Origin: Hansfordia pulvinata
Lineage: Eukaryota; Ascomycota; Sordariomycetes; Xylariales
DNA length: 64,000 nt
NCBI GenBank assembly: GCA_006538405.1
Contig: BJKQ01000001.1
Coordinates: 3,286,001 to 3,350,000 of the forward strand
Reading direction: 5' to 3'
A model generated the notes under the pieces. The model searched no databases, was not told where the DNA came from, and saw only the letters and a list, made by a program, of their open reading frames with translations. Both the position numbers and the translations under genes were made by a program. Position 1 is the stretch's first letter. The number at the start of each line of letters is the position of its first letter. Below, piece by piece: positions 37,601 to 49,195 of the stretch.

Positions 37601-40375
37601 ATCCGACAATTCGCTCTCCACAAGACGATGTCATTGACACCGAGGATAGAGCATCGCCAGATTTGCCGAGTCTACACCCAGCTGTGAGCCACACTAGCGA
37701 GGCACCCAGGAGCACACCACCTCAAGGGGGGATGATGCCTCCGCCGATGGCCCTCTTCGACCCTGAGGATTCCAACCGAAAGTTTGTTGGAACTCCTGAC
37801 TATCTCGCCCCCGAAACGATCAAGGGCGGCAAGCAGAACGAAACCAGCGATTGGTGGTCTGTTGGTTGTATCATGTTCGAGTTCCTCTACGGCTTTCCTC
37901 CTTTCCACGCTAGCGAGGCTGAGCATGTGTTCGAGAACATTCTCGCACGAAAGATTACTTGGCCACCCGAGGACGAGGACGAGGTAACACCAGAGGCGAA
38001 GGATCTCATGAACAAGCTGTTGTGCATAGATCCTGAGCAAAGACTGGGCTCCAACCATGACGATAAATACGCATCAGGCGGAGAAGAAATCCGCTCTCAT
38101 CCATGGTTCGAGGGCTTGCATTGGGATACACTCCTGCAAGACGAGGCTCAGTTCGTGCCACAGCCAGAGAACCCGGAAGATACCGAGTACTTCGATGCGC
38201 GGGGGGCCACCCTGCAGTCTTTCACGGAGGAGATGGAGGATCAGATGTCCCCTCCCGCAGCTCACACGCCTGACTATCCTGACCGACCTCACGATGCACT
38301 TTCCAGGGTGCGATCACAGGTACAGGTCAACCAGATCAAGCGGGGACTGATGCCGCTTCATATTCCACCACACATCCGCGATCTCAAGAGCAGACGGCTC
38401 AGTGAGCCAGTGGCTTCGGATGATTTCGGCAGTTTCGCCTTCAAGAACCTGACCGTGCTTGAGAAAGCAAACAAGGATGTCATTCAGCAACTCAAGGCTC
38501 AAGCCATGGCGTCTCAGAAACGATCCGGAGCTAGCCCGGGAGGCGCCAACGAGGCGACATCCCCTGCCCCAGCTCTAGAGGGAAGCCCTATCGTCGGCGC
38601 GCCGATCCAGCGCAACCTGTCCAATGCTAAAGCTTCGGCTGCTCAACGTCCTGCCTCGCCGTCCGGCCCAGGTCAAGCCAGCGCCTCGCCCAACCGTGCT
38701 TCACAGCCCTCATCCCCTCTGCTTGTCTCGTTCCATGCGGGTCAAAGCAATGCAGGTGGCGAAGGCCGTCGCAAGGCCTCGAGCAACTCGTCCAACCTCT
38801 CTCAGCAATCCGCGGCAGCCACATTGCAGCCAGGAGGCCACCTGGATATGCCCAAGGTTCCCCTGAATTTGCAAAAGTCACCCACATCGGCCCCGCCGGT
38901 GCCTCCAAAAGGGAAAGGACCTTCTCCTGCAATGCCCCCTCTCCTCATAAGACGGTGGGAACGCCCCGACAGGCCAGTGGATCATCGACACGATCGCGTT
39001 CTTTAACTGTCGGCTCTCAAGAAGGCAGTCCGGTTACTACGGACATTCTTTCGCATCATCGCAACCGCCGCAGTCAGGTTTTCGACATGTCGCCCTCGTC
39101 CTCAGACAACGAGGGGGATCGCGCCAATGCCTTGCTTAAAGTGCAACGGCGGCGTCAATCTTCCCGGCGCATGTCAGCCATCATGCTTGACAGTCCATCT
39201 TTCCGATCCTTGGACGTGCTGATTTGCGAGGATCATCCTGTCTCTCGTATGGTCATGGAGAAGCTTCTCGAAAAACTGCGCTGCCGCACCATCTCGGCGG
39301 CAACGGGATCTGACGCGGTACGATACGCCTTGGGCGAGATCAAATTCGACATCATCTTCACCGAGTTCAAACTGCCCGAGATCAGCGGGACAGATGTAGC
39401 AAGGATGGTGCGCGAGGTGAAGAATGCAAACGCACACACCCCCATCGTCGCTATAACCGCATATCTGAAGGAGCTGCAGGCGCCTCACTACTTTGATTCG
39501 CTCATTGAAAAGCCTATCAGCTCTTCCAAGTTGACCGAGGTTCTTTCCAATCTTTGCCAGTGGAAGCCTCCAACTGCAGGTCAAGCCATGACCGCGCCCA
39601 CATCAAACATGATGTTCACCGGCAAGCAAGGCAGCGAACGACTCGAGGACAGCCCTACCTCTGGGTCTTCAGGGTTCACTCAGGGGCCTGTCAGTAGTGG
39701 GTTCCGGGGATCGAGCAGAGAAGACTCTATGAGCTCGAGTATGTTCGGTGACTCGGAATCTGTGGCCACCGATGATATCCCCGTTGTCTTGAGCCGCAAG
39801 GCTACTGGTGAATGGGAGGACCCAGAAGACGCAGCTCAGGCTGCCGGCCCTCCCAATCCGCCCATCCCACTGGTGACTCAGCAGTCAGCCCCCCACAGAT
39901 GGAGCATCCCCATCCGCGGCCTCTCATTCCTCGTCGATCTTTGGAGAAACTCAAGTCGAAACGAGATAATCTGGAAAGGCGCCGTGCGGAAGGTACCGAC
40001 TCGGCGGATGACGAGGACGAGGAACTTGGACAAGCGCGCGATCGAACGAGTCGCAGCAAACCTCTCTCAAGCTCCAAGTTGGCCATCGAGATGATGAGAG
40101 CCAATAGCCATGACAGCGTGGCCGTGGCATCGGATAGCACGCCTGAGCCCGTCACACAGGTAGTCACACCTGTCAAGACCAGCGATGCTTCGCCCATGCC
40201 TGAGCACCAATCGCCGCTGAAGCATGCGTTGCAGACGCCACCGGATGCGGCGCACGAGGTTGACCAAGACGTTACTCCTCGCCCGGATCCCATCGCTACT
40301 GGAGATGATGACCCCACCCCGAGGCCCGCGACCAAGACTTTGGGCTCGGAAGCCCCAGAAGTGGGACAGGAATAG
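34630..40375 (+). CDS. rim15: Rim15-like PAS/AGC hybrid kinase (frame broken at two C runs)
   Basis: Exon 1 is 34630-35127, then a 57-nt intron, then 35185-40375. The corrected protein would be about 1896 residues, typical of fungal Rim15 (Greatwall family). Order: a PAS-like region (about 45-130); a C2HC finger, CRICE...HTELC (about 224-245); a kinase domain from about 714, with HRDLKPDN (about 837), DFGLSR (about 857) and GTPDYLAPE (about 1034); and a C-terminal receiver-like domain (about 1510-1625). The gap of about 175 residues between DFG and APE is a hallmark of this family. Known family role: downstream of TORC1 and PKA, it phosphorylates endosulfine-type proteins that inhibit PP2A, for quiescence and stress survival. 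Two breaks occur, at C5 (38935-38939) and C6 (39889-39894). One added C at each restores conserved sequence (SPHKTVGTPRQ after the first, QMEHPHPRP after the second). The first separates the kinase from the receiver. Confidence 0.9.
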
Positions 40376-41658
40376 CCGACTATTTGGGAACGTGACACCA
40401 ATCCGGTCAACATATTGAAGCATGGTGTTTGCAACAACCCTCTTCTTATCCTTTTCTATACCATACTCTCTTTTACCGTTCGAACATTCACGATGAATCA
40501 AAGCGCACCGGAGTTCAGGCAGCAGCAAGTCCTTTTTTTTCATTCAAGCTGAAGGAAATGGCTGGGCGGGTCTTTCGTATCATGAGGCGAGAGATAGAAG
40601 TCATCGCAGCCGTTGGGGGTTACTTTACGACTACAAAGCTTGGGCTTAGGAGAGCGAACGGTGACGAAAAGACATTGACCAACTTGGATGGGAAAGACTG
40701 TGTGAAGAATAACGACAGGCATTCCGGCGCCTCGCACGACGATCTGTATGTATCTGCCAAGTCGTAAGGTCCATCAGTTTACGGCTCAGGGTAGAAGAAT
40801 AGCAACGAAAGACACTTCGACTCTCTGTCCGTTGTCAATGGCACATCTGAAAAAAACGCGATATTAGATCGACCGGGTGATGAGCGTATTGGGATAAGGG
40901 TGTGTAGGTGTCTAGTGTGTTCTTATCAGCCCGCCCCACTCGCGCGTCGATGCTTATCGCTTCCCCTCCCCCACCAAAAAATACACCACGCTAGAGGGCA
41001 AAAAAGGGCAAAATCGGTCGAATTTCGCGACCTGCATGGCGAGGGGTACAGCCAACGCAAAGGCCATTCATGGAAACATGGTCGTTAGATTTGGTGTTCT
41101 TACAGTACAGAGTGTCATTATACGATCAAATGCTTTCCTCGTAATTTTAGTCCTTAAGAGATATAATCCAAGAAGGGCTTAGGGGTTCAATCGAAGTCAA
41201 GCAAATAGATGGCGTCTACCAGAACATTGAATGCGAACTCTGTGAGTTGTCGTCGAGACGAAGGCTACTTAAAGGATACGCGGTTAAGAGTGGTGGGTTT
41301 CTCTTCCTGCTGCTTCACGTAGCCGAGACCTGTTCAACTACATCTCTATAGGTGTTCAAGCTAGTACCGGTACTTGAGGGTCTCGACCCCCGGCGAGCAT
41401 TTGCCCATAGCTCCGGCCCTGGCCCGCACTCGATAGGTCGAGTCAAGTATTCTGGCCAGGGACTGTGGGCAGTCCACCAGTCAAGGCCTTGGATGGCGCT
41501 GAGCGAGTGCCCTCCCTACCTGCAACCACGCACCACCACCAAACAGCCTACTGCATCTACAATACAGGAGGCCGATCCACCCTGCATCTTTCACCCTCAG
41601 CCACGTAGCAGACCTCACCGCCCGACTTCGATCGCCCGCTCCGACACAGCAAACCAAT
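40376..41658. other. Intergenic region, no gene recognised
   Basis: This stretch lies between the Rim15-like kinase and eIF3d, with lower GC than the flanking genes. It should hold the kinase 3' UTR and terminator and the eIF3d promoter. No coding or RNA signal is seen. Confidence 0.6.
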
Positions 41659-43582
41659 ATGGCTTCGTCGCTGGCCGACCTCATCGCGGCCTTGCCCGAG
41701 GGCGATGGCTGGGGCCCTCCGACCACCACCGAGACGACCCTGAACGGCGTACCCTACGCCCCCTTCTCGAAGGGCGACAAGCTGGGCCGCATGGCCGACT
41801 GGACATCCGGCAAGGACGATGGAAGAGGTGGTCGCCAACAGCACAACCGCAACTACCGTGGTAGGTCCGCTCCGTGACATCTCTTCTCCTCTGCGCGGGC
41901 CATGATTGAACCAAGAGAGCTAACTGGTGCGAATCCACTCAGACCAACAAATTTACGGAGCCGGTACCGCGGCCGTGTTCGCCGCCCCCGTCGTCGAAGC
42001 CGACGAGAACTCTTTCTCCGTCGTCAGCAGAGAACCCACAAAGACGAGATACGGCCGGGGCGCCGTCTTCACCCGTGGCCGAGGCCAGCGCGGCGCCGCC
42101 GCCGCCCGCGGCAGCGGTCGTGGCACTTTCCAGCGTGTCGGCGGACGTGGAGGTCAGCAGGGCTACGGCTACGACTCGCGCGGTGGTCGTGGCGGCGGCG
42201 GCCGAGGAGGTGGACGTCGTTTCGGCTGGAAGGATTACGACAAGCCCCAGCGCAACCGCGACGCCTCCATCAACATCAAACCTGACTGGCAACTGCTCGA
42301 GGAAATCGACTACAACCGCCTCTCTAAGCTTAACCTGGAGACCGACGAGGGCGAGGACCTCGACTCTTACGGCTTCCTCTACTACTACGACCGCTCGATG
42401 GACAAGCAGCCCGTCAAGGCTGCCGAGCGCAAGCTGCAGCCGCTGGACCGCGCCGCCTACAACGTCACGACGTCTTCCGACCCCGTCATCCAGGAGCTCG
42501 CCGACAAGGATGAGGCCACTATCTTCGCCACCGACAGCATCCTCTCCATGCTCATGTGCTCCACGCGCTCCGTGTACCCTTGGGATATCGTCATCGTCCG
42601 CCAGGGCAACAAGATCTTCCTCGACAAGCGCGACAACGCCGCCCTCGACATGGTTACGGTCAACGAGAACGCTGCCGACGCGCCCCTTGACGTCTCCGAC
42701 GGCGGAAACAAGGACAGCATCAACAACCCTGGCGCCCTGTCCGAGGAGGCGACCTACATCAACCACAACTTCTCCAACCAGGTCGTTCTCGAGAGCGAAA
42801 CCAACAAGGTCGAGATGGCGAACGAGAACCCCTTCTACAACCCTGCCGAGGAGACCGAGCCCGCGGCCAGCAAGGCCTACAAGTACCGCAGGTTCGACCT
42901 GTCGACCAGCGAGGAGGCCCCCGTCCACATTGTCGTCCGCACTGAGCTCGACGCCGTCCAGAAGAACCCTATCAGTGGCGAGGACCAGCAGGTCGTTGTC
43001 AAGGCTCTCAACGAGTTTGACAACAAGGCCCAGGGCAGTGGTGGCGCACTGGACTGGCGGACGAAGCTGGTCAGCCAGCGTGGTGCCGTTGTCGCTACTG
43101 AGATGAAGAACAACAGCGTCAAGCTTGCCAGGTGGACTGTCCAGAGTATCCTGTCCAAGGCTGATGTTATGAAGCTCGGGTATGTTGCCTTTCGTTTTCT
43201 TTCTTGACACAAACAACTGCGTCCCATGGCCTGTGTATCATTGAATCTTGCCGGCTGACAATTCTCTCCCCCCCCCCCCCCCCCCAGATTCGTCTCGCGC
43301 GCCAACCCCAAGTCCAACGACAAGCACGTTATCCTGGGCGTTATTGGCTGGAAGCCGCGGGACTTTGCCGCCCAGATGAACCTGTCCCTTTCCAACGGCT
43401 GGGGTATTGTTCGCACAATCGCCGACATGTGCTTGGCGCGTGAAGAGCAAGAAGGCAAGTTCGTCCTCGTGAAGGACCCCAACAAGTCGATACTCCGCCT
43501 CTACGAGGTGCCCGCTGGCAGCTTTGATGATGACGAGGAGGACGTTGGCCCGGTGGTGCCGGCGGGTGGCGAGGAGGAGTAA
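41659..43582 (+). CDS. Translation initiation factor eIF3 subunit D
   Basis: Three exons, 41659-41860, 41943-43179 and 43288-43582, give 577 residues, the usual length of eIF3d (Moe1 in fission yeast). The N-terminus, with DGWGPP and the [16 protein letters not shown] stretch, is a conserved eIF3d feature. A Gly/Arg-rich RGG-type segment lies about residues 110-165. The remainder matches the cap-binding-like core, and the acidic C-terminal tail is typical. It acts in the cytosol as part of the eIF3 complex on the 40S ribosome. Intron 1 has a clear CTAAC branch site. Intron 2 ends in an 18-base C run directly before the acceptor AG. The frame is intact, so this gene shows no run-length error inside its exons. 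Confidence 0.95.
43268..43285 (+). repeat. 18-base C run forming the 3' end of eIF3d intron 2
   Basis: An uninterrupted C run lies directly before the acceptor AG (43286-43287). It takes the place of the usual mixed pyrimidine tract. The exon frame after it is intact. Confidence 0.95.
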
Positions 43583-45139
43583 GGGGGTTTTCTCTGAACT
43601 AGCAGCCTTGATGGAGCAGCATAGCACTGCCAGGAAGCGCCGGACATGAGGAAGCGAAATCTGAGGACTTTCTCGAGGATTGCCCATCCATCGTGACATG
43701 ACGAGATCACATGAGTAGAGTTGCACAGAGCGATAGGTGAGGGAAGGAAAAGTCTCAATACAATTGTAATTGGATGCCACAATGAGACGGCGTGGGTTGC
43801 CGACACGGAGTGATATACGTTACAAGCTGGTGGTGACGGGAGTACGGAGTAATACTCGTATGTAAAGACGGGCGACGGCTGACCGTCTTGCGGGTCTTGG
43901 CCACGGTTTTCGGGAAGCCGGAAAGGGAAAATCGACCCCGCCCCCACCTGAGCCTGAACAAGCCGTACGGGCTCGTAGAGCAAAACGGCGCGGACGGGCG
44001 GAGATGGGTGTATCGTACAGTTGGAAACGTCGGGTCATGTGTCCGGCCAGGAAGAAACCTGCCCGGCCCGGCTTGGCTACAGGTGAGCGGTGAAGGCTTC
44101 TGGGCGGTTACCGCAATGGAGGAGAGTGGGTGGTGGGATGATGGAAGCGACTGTGAGCTGCAGTGCAACCCTGACGTAACCATGGCGCAGGGACGGGATG
44201 CGAGGCCGGGATACGGACCCTCGTTGCGTCTGACTGCCGGCCACTGTTAGGCTTGGCTCTCCCACCTTGACCGATTCCTGTTCCGTTCTATTGAACGATC
44301 CCTGAGCGGGTTGGAGCGCATTGGGTTGGCGTGGTGGTCGTCGTGTGGGTGTGTGGCCAACAGAAAGAGATATTGGACTGCTTGTAAGCCACCGAGCGCT
44401 CCGGTGGCTGCTGACGACTTTGGAGTTTGCTGCATTCCAGTGGGTAAGGTTAGGTAGGTAGGTAGGATGGATGTGACACGATGCACCGACCAAGCTTGCA
44501 TTTTACCGATAGGATGCTGGAACCGTCCCGTCACAGGCGTTTAACTGCGACTAATGAGTGCCTACAAGTACACGTTATTGCAGGTCGTGTAACTCGAGTC
44601 GAGGTCTGTCGGGTGCTGGCTTTAAGAGAGAATAAAATACGGCTTCGCATCGCGAGCATCAGTCTGTCACTGACGGAAGACAGCAACCGTTTTCTCTTTC
44701 GGCATCAGGCTGACGCTTCAAACGGGACGGGATGGGATCTGTGCAGACGGGAGGTGATACCATGTTGAGAGGTAGGGTGGAGGCTATCGTCAGAACCGTC
44801 CGGCGCGGGCGTCTGTTGTCCGTATCAGCCTCCCGGGACATCCCACCTGGGACTAAGGCGGGTGGGTAAAGCCAGCTCCGCGACAGGACCGCAGGCCGGC
44901 TCTGCCCCTCCGGCGATCCTCTCGCAGCTCTTCGCATTTCAACTTGCCTCGCTTCTTTTTTTCTCTTCGCCCTTCTCTCTCTCTCGTCTTCTCTGCCTTA
45001 CCTCTCCATCCGGACCGCAATCCCCCAACAGCTCCCTGCCCGCCAGACCCGACCCGCTCGACGAGTCCGTATAGCCCGACACACCCCGCCTCAGCACCAT
45101 CACCACCACCACCGACGACCCGAAGAGGACACCGCAGCC
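43583..45139. other. Intergenic region, no gene recognised
   Basis: It lies between eIF3d and the epimerase. A single TACTCGTA is at 43853, next to TACGGAGTA. Short AGGT/TAGG repeats are near 44450-44466. The last 200 bases are pyrimidine-rich, as expected of the epimerase promoter and leader. Confidence 0.6.
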
Positions 45140-46518
45140 ATGGCTCCCGGTGCCATCATAGCCCCCTCGATCCTGTCGGCCGACTTTGCCCAGCTCGGCG
45201 AGGACTGCAAGCGCACCATCGCCCAGGGCGCTGACTGGCTGCACGTCGACATTATGTGAGTCGGAAACCAACTGCCTGGAGGCTTGTGCCAGCCCCCTGC
45301 GTCCTGTTTTCGCCTGCTCTCGTCTCCTCCTGCGACTTGCGCAGTCCCAACCCAGCCCAGTTTATTATTTGACGCATGCGTCAGGGTGTAAGTGGGCGCT
45401 GCTCTGGCGCTGTGGGGGAGAGGGGGCACTTTTTGGCGGGGCTCGCGTGGGCTCGGGGACGGCCCACGATGCTGCCACCCCATATCGCCATCTCCTGGAC
45501 GACAGGGTGGTTGAGCGCATTCGCAAGAGTATCGCTGGGTGATACGAAAAGGAGCAGTCGCTAATCCTGCGGCGCTCCAGGGACGGCCACTTCGTGCCCA
45601 ACATGACCTTTGGTCCCCCCGTCGTCGCCAAGATTCGGAAACACGTCGACCAGCCCACCGAGAGCTGCGGCCGCGGCACCTTCGATTGCCACATGATGAT
45701 CGCAGAGGTATGTCCTTTGCCTTCCTCGTCTTCTGCGTTGGTGGCCCGCTTCGCCTTCGCCCCCGTGGCCATGCCCCCTTTATCTGCTGTGCAGCTGTCG
45801 GCTTCTCCAGCCTCTTCCAGCCAGTCGACAATGCCCGACCCCCACGTCTCTCCACGGTGCTGACATGAAGTGTTGCAGCCCAAGAAATGGGTCAAGGAGT
45901 TCAAGAAGGCCGGCTGCGACCTGTACTGCTTCCACTACGAGGCGGCCTTCTCCAGCGCCGCCGAGTCGCCCGAGGGCAAGACCGAGGAGCGCACCAACCC
46001 GCGGGAGCTGATCCGGTACATCCACGACCAGGGCCTGCTGGCCGGCATCGCCATCAAGCCCATGACCGGCCCCGAGGTCTTGTACGAGCTGCTGGATAGC
46101 TCCGACCCCAAGGACATTCCCGAGGTAAGGCGTCACAGCGACGAAGATGAAAGAAACAAAGGAGTCAGGAAATAAGTCTAAGGGGAAGAAGAAGAAGAAG
46201 AAGAAGAAGAAAGAAAGAAAACACGCTGACAATTTCCTGCGCCCCATTCACCTCCAGATGGTCCTGGTGATGACGGTGGAGCCCGGCTTCGGCGGGCAAA
46301 AGTTCATGGCGTCGGAGCTGCCCAAGGTGCAGGCGCTGCGCGCGCGGTACCCGGACCTCAACATCGAGGTCGACGGCGGCCTGGGGGTGGGCACCATCGA
46401 CCAGGCCGCCGACGCGGGCGCCAACGTCATCGTCGCGGGCAGCGCCGTCTTCGGGGCCCAGGACCCCTCCGAGGTCATCTCGGTCCTGCGCCAGAGCGTC
46501 GAGTCGCGCCGCGCGTGA
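45140..46518 (+). CDS. Ribulose-phosphate 3-epimerase
   Basis: Four exons, 45140-45255, 45581-45707, 45879-46124 and 46258-46518, give 249 residues, a normal size for this TIM-barrel enzyme. It interconverts ribulose 5-phosphate and xylulose 5-phosphate in the cytosolic pentose phosphate pathway. The motif HVDIMDGHFVPN spans the first splice junction and contains metal and catalytic residues (H35, D37). FDCHMM carries the second metal histidine. [10 protein letters not shown] and the EVDGGLG strand supply phosphate binding and the second catalytic Asp. All splice sites are GT-AG and phases agree. Intron 3 contains a long GAA/A-rich purine tract (about 46184-46221). No breaks are seen. Confidence 0.97.
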
Positions 46519-47439
46519 CTGCCCGCGGGCGCGCACCTGTGACGGCGAGAGGGTGAGGTTTGGGTTTCCAGGGAGTGGGCGGGTGGGTAAATGGGGGTTA
46601 CGGTGGTATTGGGGGGGGGGGGCGTTATACTTGAGGTGCTTTCCCCTCTCCCCCTCTCTCGGCTTGCACGCGTGGCCCGGTATCGTGGGATGAGCATGAC
46701 TGAAATAGCCACTCTGCCGGCAGGCTTATGTGCAGATACGACTCTCCACCTACTATGGAAAAAACATCGGCGTTGGGGCGTGAAACATGGGGGTCTGTTC
46801 CATGGCGCTCAAATAGATATCTCATGGGAGGCGGCTGGCATATCGCACGGCGGTGGCACGTGCAAAAAATGGCTATCAATAGACTTGGGAACAAAGGCGT
46901 CCTGTCCTCCGGGGCCTGTCTGGAAGGAGTTTCGAGCACATGGACCGAGAAGCGGCGTTTCCACGTTTTGCAGGGCCATTCTGACATTTTTTGAATGCAT
47001 CTCACGTGAGAGAGGAACACTCAATACGCCATCGCCTTCCACTCCCCCACTGGAGCACTGTCGCTTTGCGTCTTTTTGACACTGAGCGTGGCAGCCACAG
47101 GCTTTCCAGAGACGTCACATCCTCTTCTCCGTGGGCATCGCGGGTGAGGTCGGTTTCCAGAGTTGCCCACGGCGGGAGAAGGCGAACCCACGATACTGGT
47201 CGTCGGTCGTCGCGAGTCGGCCACTGTACTCTGTAAGACCAAGCTTGTGGGAAGCTCGTATGTGGTTCTCGCTTCGGCTCGGGATCGGGCAGCTCACCTC
47301 GCTCGCGTCACAGCCACGGGGATGGGGCGATCCACGCCCCTCTTAGTGGGCGACATTCATCGCCAGCCTTGGTTCTGAGGTGATGCTGGTGGTGACCGGG
47401 GGTCTGGCATCAGCGTAAGCCCACTTAAGCCTACCATAG
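46519..47439. other. Intergenic region, no gene recognised
   Basis: It lies downstream of the epimerase and includes a 12-base G run (46611-46622). No coding or RNA signal is recognised. GC content drops sharply at its right end, where the AT-rich block starts. Confidence 0.6.
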
Positions 47440-48230
47440 CGGAGAAACACAGGAAAAAACAATGGGAGTCAGGCGCAATAAAAAGTATTTAACCAACAAC
47501 CATTATTAAATTCAAGTACCCTCCCTATATATTTAAGCTTAAAGGTACATTAGAGCTACTCTTACCCTTTTTCCGGTTCCATTAATGTGTACTTTTATAC
47601 CACCACTACCATCACCGCCATCATCGCCATCACCGCCGCTATCACCGCCATCACCGCCGCCATCACCGCCATCACCGCCATCACCGCCGCCACTACCGCC
47701 GCCATCGCCGTAAGCGGTACGGGCGAGAGTACGGGCAGCAGTACTGGCACAGGCAGCAGTACAGGCAGTAGAACAGGCAGCAGAATAGGCAGCAGAATAG
47801 GCAGCAGAACAGGCAGCAGAACAGGCATCAGTACAGGCAGCAGCAATAGGCCTTATATTCATATATAAGAAAACCCTTACATTCACGCGTGTAAATCTAT
47901 AAGCTATAACTTATAAACCGTAGTCCGTAAACACCCTCACAGCTTAATAGTTTAATACTGTAACTCTTCTTATAATTGTAGCTTCCTTTGTTCCTCCCCG
48001 CTGAATAGTACTTAAGCTTTATGTTTAATTAAAAATATAAAATAAAATAAAATTAAGTCTTAACCGGGATCCGAACTGCAGTTCTACCCTGCTAGAATCG
48101 GCCAATGGTAAAATTTGAGCCTGATAATGATTGTTTGGTTAATAATCAAAGATCCTGAAGCATATGTTGTATTTTAGATTCCCATTGTTCCACTTAACAT
48201 CCATTGATCTGCCCTATATTCTCCCGGTAC
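47440..48230. repeat. AT-rich block with two imperfect tandem repeat arrays
   Basis: Base composition changes abruptly from GC-rich to AT-rich, with A/T-rich runs such as the AATAAAATAAAAT stretch near 48040. Inside are two arrays: an ATCACCGCC-like trinucleotide array (about 47600-47710) and a GGCAGCAGAACA-like array with a 12-base period (about 47735-47850). The composition suggests a degraded mobile element or RIP-affected DNA. I see no transposase, terminal repeats or target-site duplication, so that is inference. Both strands are open across the arrays, only because of the repeats. Confidence 0.7.
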
Positions 48231-48803
48231 GAAATCTTTACGGGATCAACGGGCACGGTGGTCCTGTGTGGCCACATCAGCAGCCACATCGCCGCTGTCA
48301 TCAGCGGTGGCGACCTCAGTCGTGCGGTTTCGCCAGGCGAGCCCGTCGCCCCGGGATCTTTCTTGCCTGCTGGATGACAGCTATCTGTGGCGTCTCGGCG
48401 AGATTCGCCCACGCCTCGGATTGCGGACTGATCCGGCCGCCACCGGGCAGTCAGCGGCGAAAATTCACCCGGGGCATTCGGGGCGAGGTCGTCATCTAGC
48501 AGGTCGGGGCGCCCCTTTTCACCCACGGGGCTGCCGTCGCTCGGGGTTATAAAGGCGAGGCTGGCTGCCAATGTGACAGGTTTTTGTGTGTGTAGTAGAC
48601 TGCCATCCATCCTCCCACTGTGAGCGTCGCCAGGAACTCGCTATTACTTGTCAAGCCTTCCACTGATCACACACTTTACACGCTGCCAGTGGCCACCGCG
48701 GGAGCTGTCCATTTTACCAGAAGCAAAGCCTCTCCACCTCTTACCACCGATACGAGATCCAGATCGGGAGAAAAGAAAAAAAAAGAAGAAAAAAACGGGC
48801 GCG
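48231..48803. other. Promoter-side region of the cysteine-rich protein gene
   Basis: Composition returns to GC-rich. No gene is recognised. An A/G-rich stretch (about 48771-48796) directly precedes the start codon at 48804 and may be the leader. Confidence 0.5.
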
Positions 48804-49195
48804 ATGCATATCTCGCTTCTCGCCCTCATAATACCCCTCGCAGTGTCTGCGACGGGCATCGCTGGCGAGGGTCGGACGGCCGCGGATTCCGCAGTGCCGG
48901 AGCATGTGCACACCGGCCGGCAGGAAGGGGGGGGCAGCCACAAACGACTCGCTGGACACGACGCGGGAGCGATAAGTACACGCCAGGGGTTCCAGTCATT
49001 GAAGAGGAGGAACCGATTCCAGTCATTGAAAAGGTAGTGGAGCGAAGGTGCGAAAATTACGATTGTAGAGGCAGCGACCAAAGTGACAGCGATCGCAATT
49101 GCTTTGAGAGGATCTGCGGCAACAAATGCAACTTCAAGGAGAGCCTGGGATGGAGGTGTGAATGGGATTATACTCCACCAACCCTGCATAATTAG
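48804..49195 (+). CDS. Small secreted cysteine-rich protein, unknown function (frame broken at a G run)
   Basis: The ATG at 48804 opens a clear signal peptide: MHIS, then a hydrophobic core ending near A17-A20. After about 40 residues the frame would run to a stop at 49035-49037. A second frame carries a cysteine-rich tail to a stop at 49193-49195. The two join if one G is added to the eight-G run at 48927-48934, giving about 130 residues. The mature tail holds six Cys (spacing CENYDC, NC, IC, NKC, WRC), an even number that fits three disulfides. It is preceded by an acidic PVIEEEEPIPVIE repeat encoded by two copies of a 14-base repeat 27 bases apart. Size, secretion signal and Cys pattern resemble fungal effector-like or antimicrobial proteins, but I recognise no family. 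It sits beside an AT-rich block. An intron instead of a missing base is unlikely, because no suitable splice pair fits. Confidence 0.6.

Noticed and set aside
41939..43216. 425-codon frame antisense to eIF3d
   Set aside because: It mirrors exon 2 of eIF3d almost exactly and has Val/Leu/Gly-rich composition from reversed codons.
47587..47868. Repeat proteins on both strands of the AT-rich block (Thr/Ser/Gly-rich and Leu/Pro/Val-rich)
   Set aside because: Both come from the same tandem arrays, which lack stops in several frames; no start context or domain.
48060..48125. tRNA-like segment on the minus strand with a box-B-like AGTTCGGATCC
   Set aside because: No matching acceptor stem, T-stem or box A at proper spacing; two mismatches to the box B consensus.
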